The position numbers were made by a program, and so were the translations under genes. The notes beneath the pieces are model-generated. The model was not told where the DNA came from. It searched no databases and was given only the letters and a program-made list of their open reading frames with translations. 64,000 bases of DNA from Kocuria rosea (GTDB lineage Bacteria; Actinomycetota; Actinomycetes; Actinomycetales; Micrococcaceae): positions 52,075 through 116,074 of the forward strand of contig NZ_JAMBOG010000012.1 of NCBI RefSeq assembly GCF_023715525.1, in the 5' to 3' direction. Positions 18,507 to 28,184 of this stretch are shown one piece after another; the stretch's first letter is position 1, and every line of letters begins with the position of its first letter.

Positions 18507-19627
18507 TGGACGACCTTCCATCCGCGCTCCTGGAGCGCCTCGACGAGTTCCTTGCGGCGGTTGGGCAGCACCGAGACCTCCGCGAGGCCCACGGGCTGGC
18601 CCGGGGAGTGCTCGAGGCGCAGGTCCTCGAGGTTGACCCCGATCTCCCCGATCTCGGCGAGGAGCCGGGCGAGCTGCCCGGGCACGTCGCCCACCAGGAC
18701 GGTGAGGGTCGCGAACGCCCGGGGCGCGCCGCCGTGCTTGCCCGGGATGCGGGCCTGCCCGGCGTTGCCCTCGGCGATGAGCTGGGCGATGTCCAGCCGC
18801 GCCCCCGGCGCCCGGGGCGCCTCGAGGGTGGCGATGAGCCGGTCGAGGTCCTGGCGCACCCCGTGCAGGGAGGCCACGACCGGGGCGGCGTTCGCGGCGA
18901 GGATCTGGACCCACAGGTGGGGGTCGGACGCGGCGATCCGGGTGGTGTCCCGCAGGCCCTGCCCGGCCAGCGAGAGGTGGTGCAGGGGGGTGTCCTGCAG
19001 CCGGGACGCCAGCAGCGAGGACATGACCTGCGGCAGGTGGGAGATCAGCGCGACCGTCGCGTCGTGCTCCCGGGCGTCCATGAAGGTGACGGTCGCCCCG
19101 AGGTCGACGGCGAGGTTCTTCGCCGCCGCCAGCGCGACGGGCGAGGACCGCCCCGAGTCGCACACGACCCAGGGCATGGAGGTGAACAGCTCCCCGCGGG
19201 CGGCGACCGGGCCGGACTTCTCGCGCCCGGCCATGGGGTGGGTGCCCACGTACCGGGTGAGGTCGGCCCCGCGCGCCCGCACGTCGTCGAGCACGGCCTC
19301 CTTGACGGAGGCGATGTCGACGACGACGGCGCCCGGGTGGCGCCCCAGCGCCTCGGCCACGGTCTGCCCCGCGACGTCGGGCGGGGTGGCGACGACGACG
19401 AGCGCGGGCCCGGGCACCGCACGGTCCCCCGCCGCGCGGCAGGAGCGGCCCGCGCCGATGTCCTGGGCCACGGCCTCGGCGGTGGGGGAGGCGTCCTGCA
19501 GCCAGACGTCGACGCCGAGGTGGCGCAGGCCCAGCCCGATGCTGGCGCCGAGCAGGCCGGCGCCGATCACGAGCACCGGGCCGGTGGTCGCGGCCGGGGC
19601 GGGAGGCCCGGAGGGGGGCTGGCTCAC
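18503..19627 (-). CDS. tyrA: prephenate dehydrogenase
   Basis: This 374-residue NAD(P)-dependent enzyme converts prephenate to 4-hydroxyphenylpyruvate in tyrosine synthesis. The nucleotide-binding motif is VLVIGAGLLGASIGLGL near residues 18-34. The active-site THPMAGREKSG lies near 130. The C-terminal ~70 residues, starting around LTVLVGDVPGQLARLLAEIGE, form an ACT domain that likely senses tyrosine. A pairing with cmk downstream and a pseudouridine synthase upstream is common in actinobacteria. Confidence 0.93.
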   Translation of the reverse strand: MSQPPSGPPAPAATTGPVLVIGAGLLGASIGLGLRHLGVDVWLQDASPTAEAVAQDIGAGRSCRAAGDRAVPGPALVVVATPPDVAGQTVAEALGRHPGAVVVDIASVKEAVLDDVRARGADLTRYVGTHPMAGREKSGPVAARGELFTSMPWVVCDSGRSSPVALAAAKNLAVDLGATVTFMDAREHDATVALISHLPQVMSSLLASRLQDTPLHHLSLAGQGLRDTTRIAASDPHLWVQILAANAAPVVASLHGVRQDLDRLIATLEAPRAPGARLDIAQLIAEGNAGQARIPGKHGGAPRAFATLTVLVGDVPGQLARLLAEIGEIGVNLEDLRLEHSPGQPVGLAEVSVLPNRRKELVEALQERGWKVVQ

Positions 19628-19636
19628 GGGTGCTCC

Positions 19637-20707
19637 TTACATCCCCACCGAGGCGAGGAGGTGCCCGACCTCGGTCTTGGACAGCTTGCGGATGGTGCCC
19701 TGCCGCTGGTCCCCGATCCGGATGGGGCCCACCTGGGTGCGCACGAGCTTCTCGACGGGGTGGCCCACGGCGTCGAAGAGCCGGCGCACGATGCGGTTGC
19801 GCCCCGAGTGCAGGACGACCTCGACGAGGATGTGCCCGGGGGTGGAGTCCACCAGGCGGAACGAGTCGACGGAGGCCATGCCGTCCTCGAGCTGGATGCC
19901 GGCCTTCATGGCGGTGCCCACGCCCTTCTCCATGGGCCCGCGGACCTGCACGAGGTAGGTCTTGGGCACCTCGTAGGAGGGGTGGGTGAGGCGGTTGGTG
20001 AGCTCGCCGTCGTTGGTCAGCAGCAGCAGGCCCTCGGTCTCGACGTCGAGGCGGCCCACGTGGAAGACGCGCTCGTTCTTGCGGTGGTCGAGGTAGTCGG
20101 ACACGCAGGGGCGCCCCTCGGGGTCCTCCATGGTGGACAGGACGCCCTCGGGCTTGTTGAAGGCGTAGTACACGAGGTTCTCGTCGAGCTGGACCCGGAT
20201 GCCGTCCACGTGGATCTCCGCGGTGGCGGGGTCCACGCGCACGCCGAGCTCGGTGACGGTCTCGCCGTTGACCTGCACGCGGCCGGCCTCGATCATCTCC
20301 TCGCACACGCGCCGCGAGGCCACCCCGGCCTGGGCCATGAGCTTCTGCAGGCGCACGCCGTCCGGGTCGTGCTGGTCGAGCCGGTCGACCGGGGGGTTCT
20401 TGGGCCGGCGCTTGCGGTGCGGCGGGCGGTAGGGCGTGGCGGGCATCCGCCGGGCGCTCTTCTCGGAGGACGCGAAGGGGCGCGGTCCCCGCTCCGGGGC
20501 GGAGCCCTGCGTCTTGCCGGAGGCCCCCTGGCCGGTGCTGCGGCCGGTCGCCTTGCCGGTGGTCTTGCCGGTGGTCTTGCCGGCGCCGGGCTTGCCGCCC
20601 TGGAAGCCCTTGGCGGTCCTGCTCGGGGCGCCGCGGCCGCTCTGCGCGCCGGCGCCGCGCCGGCCGCCGGGGCCGGGGCGTCCGGATGATGATCGTGAAG
20701 TGGCCAT
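19637..20707 (-). CDS. RluB-type 23S rRNA pseudouridine synthase
   Basis: This 356-residue enzyme has an S4 RNA-binding domain at about residues 118-175 (VRLQKLMAQAGVASRR). The catalytic domain has GRLDVETEGLLLLTNDG near 208, where the Asp is the nucleophile, and HSGRNRIVRRLFD near 310. It probably modifies 23S rRNA helix 89-90 uridines like RluB. The first ~90 residues are a basic low-complexity tail with repeated KTTGK/KATGR units, which may contact rRNA. It lies 9 bases after scpB and 9 before tyrA. Confidence 0.9.
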   Translation of the reverse strand: MATSRSSSGRPGPGGRRGAGAQSGRGAPSRTAKGFQGGKPGAGKTTGKTTGKATGRSTGQGASGKTQGSAPERGPRPFASSEKSARRMPATPYRPPHRKRRPKNPPVDRLDQHDPDGVRLQKLMAQAGVASRRVCEEMIEAGRVQVNGETVTELGVRVDPATAEIHVDGIRVQLDENLVYYAFNKPEGVLSTMEDPEGRPCVSDYLDHRKNERVFHVGRLDVETEGLLLLTNDGELTNRLTHPSYEVPKTYLVQVRGPMEKGVGTAMKAGIQLEDGMASVDSFRLVDSTPGHILVEVVLHSGRNRIVRRLFDAVGHPVEKLVRTQVGPIRIGDQRQGTIRKLSKTEVGHLLASVGM

Positions 20708-20716
20708 GGTGGTGTC

Positions 20717-21334
20717 TCAGTCCTCGTAGTCGTCGAGTTGGTCGATGCCCGGCAGGTGAGGGGCGATCTCGGGGAGCTCGTCGAGCGAGCCGATGCCCAT
20801 CTTCTCCAGGAAGAATCCGGTCGTGCCGTAGAGCACGGCGCCGGACTCGCCGTCGCGCTCGAGCTCGCGGATGAGCCCGCGCTGCACGAGCGTGCGCACC
20901 ACGCCGTCGACGTTCACCCCGCGGATCGCGGAGATCCGTCCGCGGCTCACAGGCTGGCGGTACGCCACGACGGCCAGGGTCTCCAGGGCCGCCTGGGACA
21001 ACCGGGCGGTCTGTCCCTCCGTGACGAACGCGGAGACGACGGGGGCGAACGCGCTGCGGGAGTAGATCCGCCAGCCGGCGCCGGTGCTGCGCAGCTCGAA
21101 TCCGCGCGGCTCCAACGTTCCATCATACCCCGGATCCGCGCCGCGTCCGTCGTACTCCGCGCGCAGGCGGTCCAGGACCCGCTGGACCGCGGCCACGGGG
21201 ACCACGAGGGCGGCGGCGATCGCGTACTCGCTGACGGGCTCGTCGGCGACCATGAGGATCGCCTCCACGGCCGCCCGCAGCCCGCCCGGCAGCGCCTCGA
21301 CGTCGGGGCGGGCGGCCCCGTCCGGCCCGCTCAC
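20717..21334 (-). CDS. scpB: segregation and condensation protein B
   Basis: This 205-residue kleisin-associated winged-helix protein works with ScpA and Smc in chromosome condensation. Family blocks are the N-terminal AILMVADEPVSEYAIAAAL (~26-44), QAALETLAVVAYRQPVSRGRI near 115 and RGLIRELERD near 150. Its start overlaps the scpA stop by four bases. The acidic C-terminus ends IDQLDDYED. Confidence 0.95.
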   Translation of the reverse strand: MSGPDGAARPDVEALPGGLRAAVEAILMVADEPVSEYAIAAALVVPVAAVQRVLDRLRAEYDGRGADPGYDGTLEPRGFELRSTGAGWRIYSRSAFAPVVSAFVTEGQTARLSQAALETLAVVAYRQPVSRGRISAIRGVNVDGVVRTLVQRGLIRELERDGESGAVLYGTTGFFLEKMGIGSLDELPEIAPHLPGIDQLDDYED

Positions 21335-22218
21335 GCGAGCGCCCCGGCGGTCAGCTCCGCGGCACGCGGCGCGGCGGGGACCGGCTCGGCGGTGGACGGG
21401 GCGTCGTCGCCCGGGCTCCCGGCGCTCCAGCCGCCGTCGGGGTCGGTCCAGCGCACGGTCAGCTCCCCGAGCGGGCCGTCCTGGACGAGGTCGACGACGG
21501 CGTCGCGGTACATCTCCAGCAGCGCCAGGAACCGCACCACGACGACGAGCGTGCTCGCGGCGTCGGCGACCAGGGCCCGGAAGCCGTGCGGGCGGCCGTC
21601 GGCGAGCAGCCCCGCCAGCACCTCGGCCTCGTCCGGCACGCTCACGGCGGCGCCGTGCAGGTGGTCGGTGCCCACCTCGGCGGGGGCGCCGGGGCGGGCG
21701 CCGAGCACGGCGCGGGCGAGCCGGGCGAGCTGCTCGGGGGTGGTCCGCCAGTCGAGCTCGGGCAGGGCCGCGGCGGCCTGCGGGTCGAGCGGCACGGCGC
21801 GGGGGAAGCGCGCGGACTCCGCGCGCAGGCGCTCGTCGAGGAGCCCGGCGACCTCCTTGAAGGCCTTGTACTGCAGCAGCCGGGCGAACAGCAGGTCCCG
21901 GGCCTCCAGCAGGGCCACGTCGTCCTGGTCCTCGACCTCGCCGCGGGGCAGCAGCCGGGCGGCCTTGAGGTCGAGCAGGGTCGCGGCGACCACGAGGAAC
22001 TCGCTGGCCTCGTCGAGGGCCCGGGCGGAACCGGTGCGCTGGAGGGCGCGCACGTAGTGCAGGAACTCGTCGGTCACGCTCGCGAGCGCCACCTGGGTAA
22101 TGTCCATCTCGTGCTTGGCGATCAGCGACAGCAGCACCTCGAAGGGCCCCGCGAAGTTCTCCAGCCGCACGGCGAAGCCCCCGGGGCCGTCGGGCCCTGG
22201 GAGCTCCTCGGCGTGCAT
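21331..22218 (-). CDS. scpA: segregation and condensation protein A
   Basis: This 295-residue kleisin bridges Smc heads and ScpB. The conserved N-terminal helix reads ENFAGPFEVLLSLIAKHEMDITQVAL (about 20-45) and the C-terminal winged helix includes MYRDAVVDLVQDGPLGELTVRW near 250. The ATG at 22218 shares one base with the parA stop (TGATG). A ~30-residue acidic C-terminal tail is not conserved. Confidence 0.94.
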   Translation of the reverse strand: MHAEELPGPDGPGGFAVRLENFAGPFEVLLSLIAKHEMDITQVALASVTDEFLHYVRALQRTGSARALDEASEFLVVAATLLDLKAARLLPRGEVEDQDDVALLEARDLLFARLLQYKAFKEVAGLLDERLRAESARFPRAVPLDPQAAAALPELDWRTTPEQLARLARAVLGARPGAPAEVGTDHLHGAAVSVPDEAEVLAGLLADGRPHGFRALVADAASTLVVVVRFLALLEMYRDAVVDLVQDGPLGELTVRWTDPDGGWSAGSPGDDAPSTAEPVPAAPRAAELTAGALA

Positions 22219-23120
22219 CAGGGTGCGCCGCCGCGCGAGATGAGCTCCCGCGCCAGCTGACGGTAGGACTCGGCGCCCTGGTGCGCCGTGGCGAACGAGA
22301 GGATCGGCTCGGCGGCCACCGTGGCGTCGGGGAACTTCACGGTGCGCTTGATGACGGTGTCGAAGACCTTGTCGCCGAACGCGTCGACGATCCGGGCCAT
22401 GACCTCCCGCGAGTGCAGGGTGCGGGCGTCGAACATCGTGGCGAGCACCCCGTCGATCTGCAGGCGCGGGTTGAGCCGGTCCTGGACCTTCTCGATGGAG
22501 TCGACGAGCAGGGCCACGGCGCGCAGCGCGAAGAACTCGGCGATGAGCGGGATGATCACGCCGTGCGCGGCGGTGAGCGCGTTGACGGTGAGCAGGCCCA
22601 GGGAGGGCTGGCAGTCGATGATGATGACGTCGTAGTGCTCCTCGACCTTGCGCAGGGCGCTGGCGAGGACCTGCTCGCGGGCCACCTCGGTGACGAGCTG
22701 GACCTCCGCGGCGGAGAGGTCGATGTTGGCGGGCAGCAGGTCGACGTTGTCGACGTCGGTCTCCTGGACGACGTCCCACACGTCCACGCTGCGGTCCATC
22801 ATGACGTTGTAGACCGTGAGCTCGAGCTCGTGCGGGTTCGCCCCGAGCCCGGCCGAGAGCGCGCCCTGGGGGTCGAAGTCGACGAGCAGGACCTTCCGGC
22901 CCAGCTCGGCGAGGGCGGCGCCCAGGTTGATGGTCGACGTGGTCTTGCCGACGCCGCCCTTCTGGTTGACCATCGCGATGATCCGCGCGGGCCCGTGCTC
23001 GGTCAGCTCGGGGGGCTCCGGGAAACTGCGCACGGGGCGGCCCGTGGGGCCGACGGCCCCTGCCGCGAACTCGCCCGTCCCGGGGATCCTCTCGTCGCTT
23101 CGCTGGGTCACTCGTGGCAC
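22218..23120 (-). CDS. ParA/Soj-family chromosome partition ATPase (scp-linked)
   Basis: This 300-residue ATPase has Walker A NQKGGVGKTTSTINLGAAL near residue 53, VDFDPQGALSAGLG near 80 and IIDCQPSLGLLTVNAL near 165. It is the ParA paralogue that typically heads the parA-scpA-scpB operon of actinobacteria, and it is distinct from the oriC-linked ParA beside ParB. The GTG at 23120 gives a ~50-residue N-terminal extension; a second GTG at 23111 is equally plausible. Promoter elements were not found in the GC-rich leader. Confidence 0.9.
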   Translation of the reverse strand: MPRVTQRSDERIPGTGEFAAGAVGPTGRPVRSFPEPPELTEHGPARIIAMVNQKGGVGKTTSTINLGAALAELGRKVLLVDFDPQGALSAGLGANPHELELTVYNVMMDRSVDVWDVVQETDVDNVDLLPANIDLSAAEVQLVTEVAREQVLASALRKVEEHYDVIIIDCQPSLGLLTVNALTAAHGVIIPLIAEFFALRAVALLVDSIEKVQDRLNPRLQIDGVLATMFDARTLHSREVMARIVDAFGDKVFDTVIKRTVKFPDATVAAEPILSFATAHQGAESYRQLARELISRGGAP

Positions 23121-24090
23121 CGCTCTTTCGTGTCGTGTTCGTGCCCGGCGCGCGCCGGCCCGGGCACGCGGGTGGGTGGGGGCCGGTCCGGCCTGGGGCT
23201 TTCCTGGACTCGATCAGCTCCCAGGGTACCGCCGCGGCGAGCGCGCCCCGAAAACGGCCGGGCCGCCCCGCCCCCCCCGCCCCCGGGGGGGGGGGGGGGG
23301 CGACTTCCGCTTTCTGCCTCGTCCCCGCTGCCGGGGTGGCGGTCCTCCACGGTCGCCACCCCGCGCACGGGATGGCCCGGGTCCACGGGGCGATCACCGG
23401 ACGCCGGGCCCGCCTCCTCGGACCGGCGCGCCTCATCGGCCCCGGCCGGGGCCGCAGGTTCTGCCGGAGCCGGCGGCGTCTAGGCTCCTGCCGTGGTCTG
23501 CGGCGCCGCAGCCACCGGCCGGGCACGGAGGCCCAGGACGAGAGCCGTCACGCCTCCGGCGATCGCGTCCGCGCCCGGTGGGCCCCCCAGCTCACCGACC
23601 GCGAGCGCACCACCTCGCCGACCCGCCCGCGGACCGCCCCGGTCCGACAGCACGCCGGCCTCGCCCGCGCCGCCACGGCTGCGGGCGAGGAGCCCCGTCG
23701 CCCCGACACGGAACCCCGGTGCTCCGGGTGCGTCGATGTCCCACGGGGTCCCCGCCCCGTCGTCGGACGCCTGCTTGCGGCGCCCGGACCGGTCACCGGG
23801 GCACGCGGGAACAGGAGCGTCCGCGGCCGCTGACGGCCTCGAGGCACCTTCCGCCTCCGCAGGTGGAGCCACCCGCTTCCTCCGGCGTGGATCCCCGCCG
23901 CCGGGGCGCGACCTGCGGACCTGCCGCCGTCACGGCCTCCACAGGCCGGCGGCGCTTCCCTCCGGCGGAGCGCCTTCGCGGCCCCCGCCACGGCCCCCGG
24001 GCGCCCTGCATCCTTGTTCCCCTGGGGTCCGTTCATTCCTCACCGGCTGGCCCTCGCGGTCGCCGGTCCCGATCTTGTGAAAGCTTCACC
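23121..24090. other. gene-poor gap with a 16-base G tract
   Basis: No convincing gene is seen. Long open frames exist on both strands, but their composition (Arg/Pro/Gly/Ala runs) is that of shadow frames. The most striking item is the homopolymer at 23285-23300. Confidence 0.55.
23271..23300. repeat. poly-C/poly-G tract ending in sixteen consecutive G
   Basis: C8-G-C5 runs straight into G16 (23285-23300). The two halves can pair into a very stable hairpin. On the minus strand it lies upstream of parA-scpAB (start 23120). It could act as a structural block, a slippage hotspot or simply a sequencing-fragile spot. Confidence 0.8.
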
Positions 24091-24444
24091 ATGAAACACA
24101 CCATGTCCGTCCTGGTCCAGGTGGACCTCGACGGCACCTACGTCCACATACTCGTCACGGGATGTCTCACCGCGGCGAACCAGCACGTGCTCCACCCCGT
24201 GATCGGGCGCGCTCGCGCACTCACTCCCGAAGTGCACGTGGAGGTCGACCTGGACTCCGTCCGGCACCTGGAGCCCACCGCGGTGACGTCGTTGCGCGCG
24301 GCCATCGACCGCGAGGAGATCTTCCCCGGGCGGGGGGAGGTGACCATCGCCGTGCCCTCCGGCTCCCGCGCCCACCCGCCCGTGCGCGCGCTGCCGCTCG
24401 GGGCGCCCGAAGAGACATGGTCGCTTCCCGCTCTGGCGGCCTGA
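24091..24444 (+). CDS. STAS-domain protein (anti-sigma-factor-antagonist-like), divergent
   Basis: This 117-residue protein has a pattern of alternating strands and helices resembling SpoIIAA/STAS proteins: TYVHILVTGCLTAANQ, a helix around ALTPEVHVEVDLDSVRHLEP, then AVTSLRAAID. The usual phospho-acceptor Asp-Ser is replaced by HLEPTAVT, so phospho-control is uncertain. The ATG at 24091 has only a weak GTGAAAG upstream. It is isolated, with no cognate anti-sigma factor nearby. Assignment is by fold pattern only. Confidence 0.5.
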   Translation: MKHTMSVLVQVDLDGTYVHILVTGCLTAANQHVLHPVIGRARALTPEVHVEVDLDSVRHLEPTAVTSLRAAIDREEIFPGRGEVTIAVPSGSRAHPPVRALPLGAPEETWSLPALAA

Positions 24445-25415
24445 CCCGCGCCCGATCCACCGGAGGCGCCAGGCCCCCGGCGAGGCGCCCCTGTCCCCGG
24501 GCTCGCGTCGCGCGAGGGCTTGATGCGTTCCGGCGGTTCTGGATCGGCTGTGGCTGTGGTGGCGTTCCTGCTGCACCCTCCGGGCGGGTGCGGGACGAGG
24601 TCTTCGCGGCCGGATCATCTCGCCGAGCGGACCCCGGCGCCGACATCGGCGTTCGCTACCTCCTGGGAAGGGCCGAACGCGTGGGTCTGCACGGCCGCAC
24701 GCGCGCCGCCCGCCACGGCGCCGACGGCAGGTCCGCCGTCCGTGCGAGGCGTCCCCGGAGTCCGGCCCCCTGATCCCCGCCGCCGTGGTCGACGGCCGGG
24801 GAGGTCGCCGTCGTCGACGAGGCCGCAGCAGACCGGGACCGGTGGCCCGGGTGCGGTAGCTTCGCCGTGACGTCGTGCTCATGAACATCCGCTGGCCTGA
24901 GGTGGACGGGTTGGATGCCACCCGGGCGATCGTGGCCGGCCCTGGGGCACTGGGGGCGGACGCGACGGACGGGAATCGGGTGCGGCTCAGGTGCACACGA
25001 CGGCCACGAGGCCGTGGCGGCCTGGGCAGGGCCCGTCCCATCTGCGGCGATGTTCCACGACACTGCTTCCTCCCCGTTCCCGAACGCCAACCGGACGCTG
25101 GGCGGCACCGGCTCCGGCGCCACGGACTTCGCCTCCGGGCATCCGGCGGTGGACCACGAACTGGCCGAGCACATCCCCCGGAAGGCGCGCACTGCGGTCC
25201 AGGGCTGGCTCGACTCCGTTCGCCAGGCGGAGCTCCAGCACGCGCCGCGCGAGAAGCCCTCCGTTCCGCAGGACGTGGACCGGTCCCTGCTACAGGACCG
25301 GCCACCGCGAGCGGGGACGCCGATCACGTGCGCAGCGCCAGCCCACGGCCGAGGACATCGCGCCGCTGGAGGCCGTCGACCTGTTCGGAGCCCGGTACTG
25401 CCCGGGGCAACGACC
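24445..25415. other. gene-poor gap with decayed sequence
   Basis: No intact gene is supported. A response-regulator remnant is listed separately. The rest gives no recognisable protein in any frame. Confidence 0.5.
24870..24960 (+). pseudogene. remnant of a NarL/FixJ-type response regulator receiver domain
   Basis: One frame reads RDVVLMNIRWPEVDGLDATRAI, plainly derived from the receiver core DVVLMDIRMPEVDGLEATR around the phospho-acceptor. The acceptor Asp has become Asn, an in-frame stop (TAG) lies four codons before the fragment, and the C-terminal DNA-binding domain is absent. Only about 25 codons remain alignable by eye. The parent gene would resemble the intact regulator at 50.4 kb. 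Confidence 0.7.
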
Positions 25416-25446
25416 GAGGGCGCCCGTCCGGTGGACGGGCGCCCTC
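25416..25446 (-). terminator. terminator hairpin of the His/Asp-rich secreted protein gene
   Basis: A perfect 14-bp stem (GAGGGCGCCCGTCC and its complement) with a 3-base loop starts 20 bases after the stop at 25466. There is no T-tract. Confidence 0.75.
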
Positions 25447-25465
25447 AGCGCATCAGGCCGTGAAT

Positions 25466-25969
<504 letters not shown>

Positions 25970-27498
25970 GGTGTTCCCCCTGTGTGTGTGACCTGGTTCC
26001 CATTGGTGAAACAGGTGTATGCACACGCTAAGGACGCCTCCGCATTGTTCGCAAGCAAATTTCACGCGTGTTAATAGTTTTCTTCGAATTGCCCTGTAAA
26101 AAGATGAAATGACATGAAGAGGGTGAAACGCGCCCATTGTCACCGATATTTGGAGGTTGTCCGCGTCCTGGGGGAGAGGCCGAAACCCCGGTGCGGCGGC
26201 GGTGGCACGCGGTGCCCGAGCGAGTTGCTCTTGGGTTGACCCCGGCCCCGTTGCGCATGGCGCCCCAGGTCAGTGCGTGTCTGCCCCGGAGGGAGACCGA
26301 GGAGCAGGGGGCGGGCCGACGGCGGTGTCGCCCCCCTCGGTGATCCGGTGCGCGTCTGGCCATGCTGCTCCGTCACGACCCGATCGCGCGCCAAGTCGGT
26401 GAATGCCGAAAATGCTTTCGGCTGCGAGGCCGACAGCTCACCGCATCGCGCGTCATGCCCCTCAGTATTCAATGCGATAACTTTTATTTGCATTATGAAA
26501 TAGATTGACCGGCGAATAGATTCCGCGGGTGCCGAGTTCTTGTCCGGCTGAGGTCCGCGCCGCGCTCCCCGGGCAGGGGTCACCAAGGGATGCGCCGACG
26601 GAGTGGCGGGGCCAACCACCGGTCGGGTGGGGTGCGGCGTCGTGGAAATCGGCCCGATCCCGTGCGGAGGCCGGCTCCGTGGGCAGCTCCGCGAAGGGGG
26701 AGCAGGGGGGAAGCATTCCTGCCCGGGGGAGGGCAGAAATGCTCCGGCAGGCGGGGGTGGTCCGGGACGGGCTTCGCTGTCCCCCCAGGGACGTGTGTCG
26801 CAGCGAAACCCCGGCGGCACCCCGGTGCCTGCTGAAGTCGACTTTACTGGTCAGTAGATGCAGCGGGGGACCGGGCGGCGTGGCTACATGTGGGGACGGC
26901 GCGACAGCGCCTCACCCCACGGGGCAGGGCCCCGCGGGTGCAGCGGGAGTCGGCCCAGCCGCTGAGCTCGGGCACCGAGTGCGCGGTCACGTGCTCCGGC
27001 CCGCCGTCAGCGAAGCGGGGAGCACCTGGAGGTCGATGCGGGAGGACGTGGACTTCTCCACTGCGATGGAACCGATGCCGTCCACCGTCAGGGCCGCCCG
27101 CATCCAGAGGGAGCGGGAGATCGCACCGGGCGGAGCACCGGCTCCGCGGCCACGCGCCGGGCCGCCGGAAAGGATCCGGGCTGACGACGCCCGGCCCCCA
27201 CCGCCGGCGCACCCGCCATGCGCCGGCACCGATCGAGGCGGAGGATCCGGCCATCCAGGTCATCCGCCACCTCAGGATGTCCTGGACTCCTCTACCGGTG
27301 GATGCGGGGCCGGCCGGCCGCCCCGGTCCGCGGCCCCGACTCCCCTCCGTCGGCCCATGACGCCGTACCCGGCGGAGGATGTCCGGATCTGTGGGACGGT
27401 CGTCCGCCCGGACAGTGGACCCCCGTCCGCCGAGCGGGGAGGGTGGAGGGAGGACGGCCATGAGCGGTCCCGCCACGCACCGACCACGAGGAGAGACA
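25970..27498. other. 1.5-kb gap with two AT-rich islands
   Basis: No gene is supported. Around 26035-26130 and 26400-26530 the base composition drops sharply from the surrounding GC. The first island sits directly upstream of the secreted-protein gene and is a plausible promoter region. The second has no adjacent gene. The rest is GC-rich with only shadow frames. Confidence 0.5.
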
Positions 27499-28137
27499 GT
27501 GCCTGAAACGATTGCCGGAATCGCCGTCCCGGACTCCGCCCTCGCCCGCGACACCACGACGCTGGTGCGGCAGGCCGCCGACGAGAACCTGTTCCACCAC
27601 TCCCGCCGCGTCTTCCTCTTCGGGATGCTCCAGTCCGCCGCCCGGGGGCTCGAGGTGGACCCGGAGCTGGCCTACGTCGGCGCCATGTTCCACGACCTGG
27701 GCCTCACCGCCGCCCACCGCAGGAGAGAGCAGCGGTTCGAGATCGACGGCGCCGAGGCGGCGCAGGCGTTCCTGCGCGACCACGGCCGGTCGCGGGAGGA
27801 GGCGCGCACCGTGTGGCTGGCGATCGCCCTGCACACCACCCCGGAGATCCCGCACCACCTGGGCCCCGAGGTCGCGGTCGTCACCCTCGGCGTGGAGACC
27901 GACGTCCTGGGGCTCGAGCTCGACCGGATCAGCGAGGCCGACCGCGCCGCCGTCGTCGCCGCCCACCCCCGCACGGACTTCAAGAACCGCATCCTCCGGG
28001 CCTTCTACGACGGCATGGCCGACCGGCCCGGCACGACCTTCGGCACCATGAACGACGACGTGCTCGCCCACTTCGACCCCGGCTTCCGCAGGGAGGACTT
28101 CGTGCGGATCATCCAGGACAACGCCTGGCCCGAGTGA
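27499..28137 (+). CDS. HD-domain hydrolase (cyanamide hydratase-like)
   Basis: This 212-residue metal-dependent phosphohydrolase-fold protein has the ordered residues of an HD domain: FHHSRRVFLFG near residue 32, GAMFHDLGLT near 62 (the HD pair) and IALHTTPEIP near 112. The C-terminal part (GVETDVLGLELDRI and DFKNRILRAFYDG) matches HD proteins annotated as cyanamide hydratase-like. Real substrates are unknown. The GTG at 27499 has GAGGAGAGA upstream. It lies 47 bases before the GlxA-type regulator on the same strand and is likely its target or partner. Confidence 0.8.
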   Translation: MPETIAGIAVPDSALARDTTTLVRQAADENLFHHSRRVFLFGMLQSAARGLEVDPELAYVGAMFHDLGLTAAHRRREQRFEIDGAEAAQAFLRDHGRSREEARTVWLAIALHTTPEIPHHLGPEVAVVTLGVETDVLGLELDRISEADRAAVVAAHPRTDFKNRILRAFYDGMADRPGTTFGTMNDDVLAHFDPGFRREDFVRIIQDNAWPE

Positions 28138-28172
28138 ACCGGCCCGGAGCGCACCCGGTGAGGCGCGGACGG

Positions 28173-28178
28173 TAGCGT
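28173..28178 (+). promoter_or_regulatory. -10 element (TAGCGT) of a leaderless regulator transcript
   Basis: TAGCGT ends 6 bases before the GTG at 28185, so the regulator may be expressed on its own leaderless mRNA apart from the HD gene. Confidence 0.45.
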
Positions 28179-28184
28179 GAGATC

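Noticed and set aside
16416..19958. 3.5-kb plus-strand open frame
   Set aside because: It lies opposite der, cmk and tyrA, all with clear motifs, and its translation is biased and domain-free.
22816..24444. Single long plus-strand protein ending in the STAS-like segment
   Set aside because: The first 400 codons are Arg/Pro/Gly noise across the G16 tract and part of parA. Only the part after 24091 looks like a protein.
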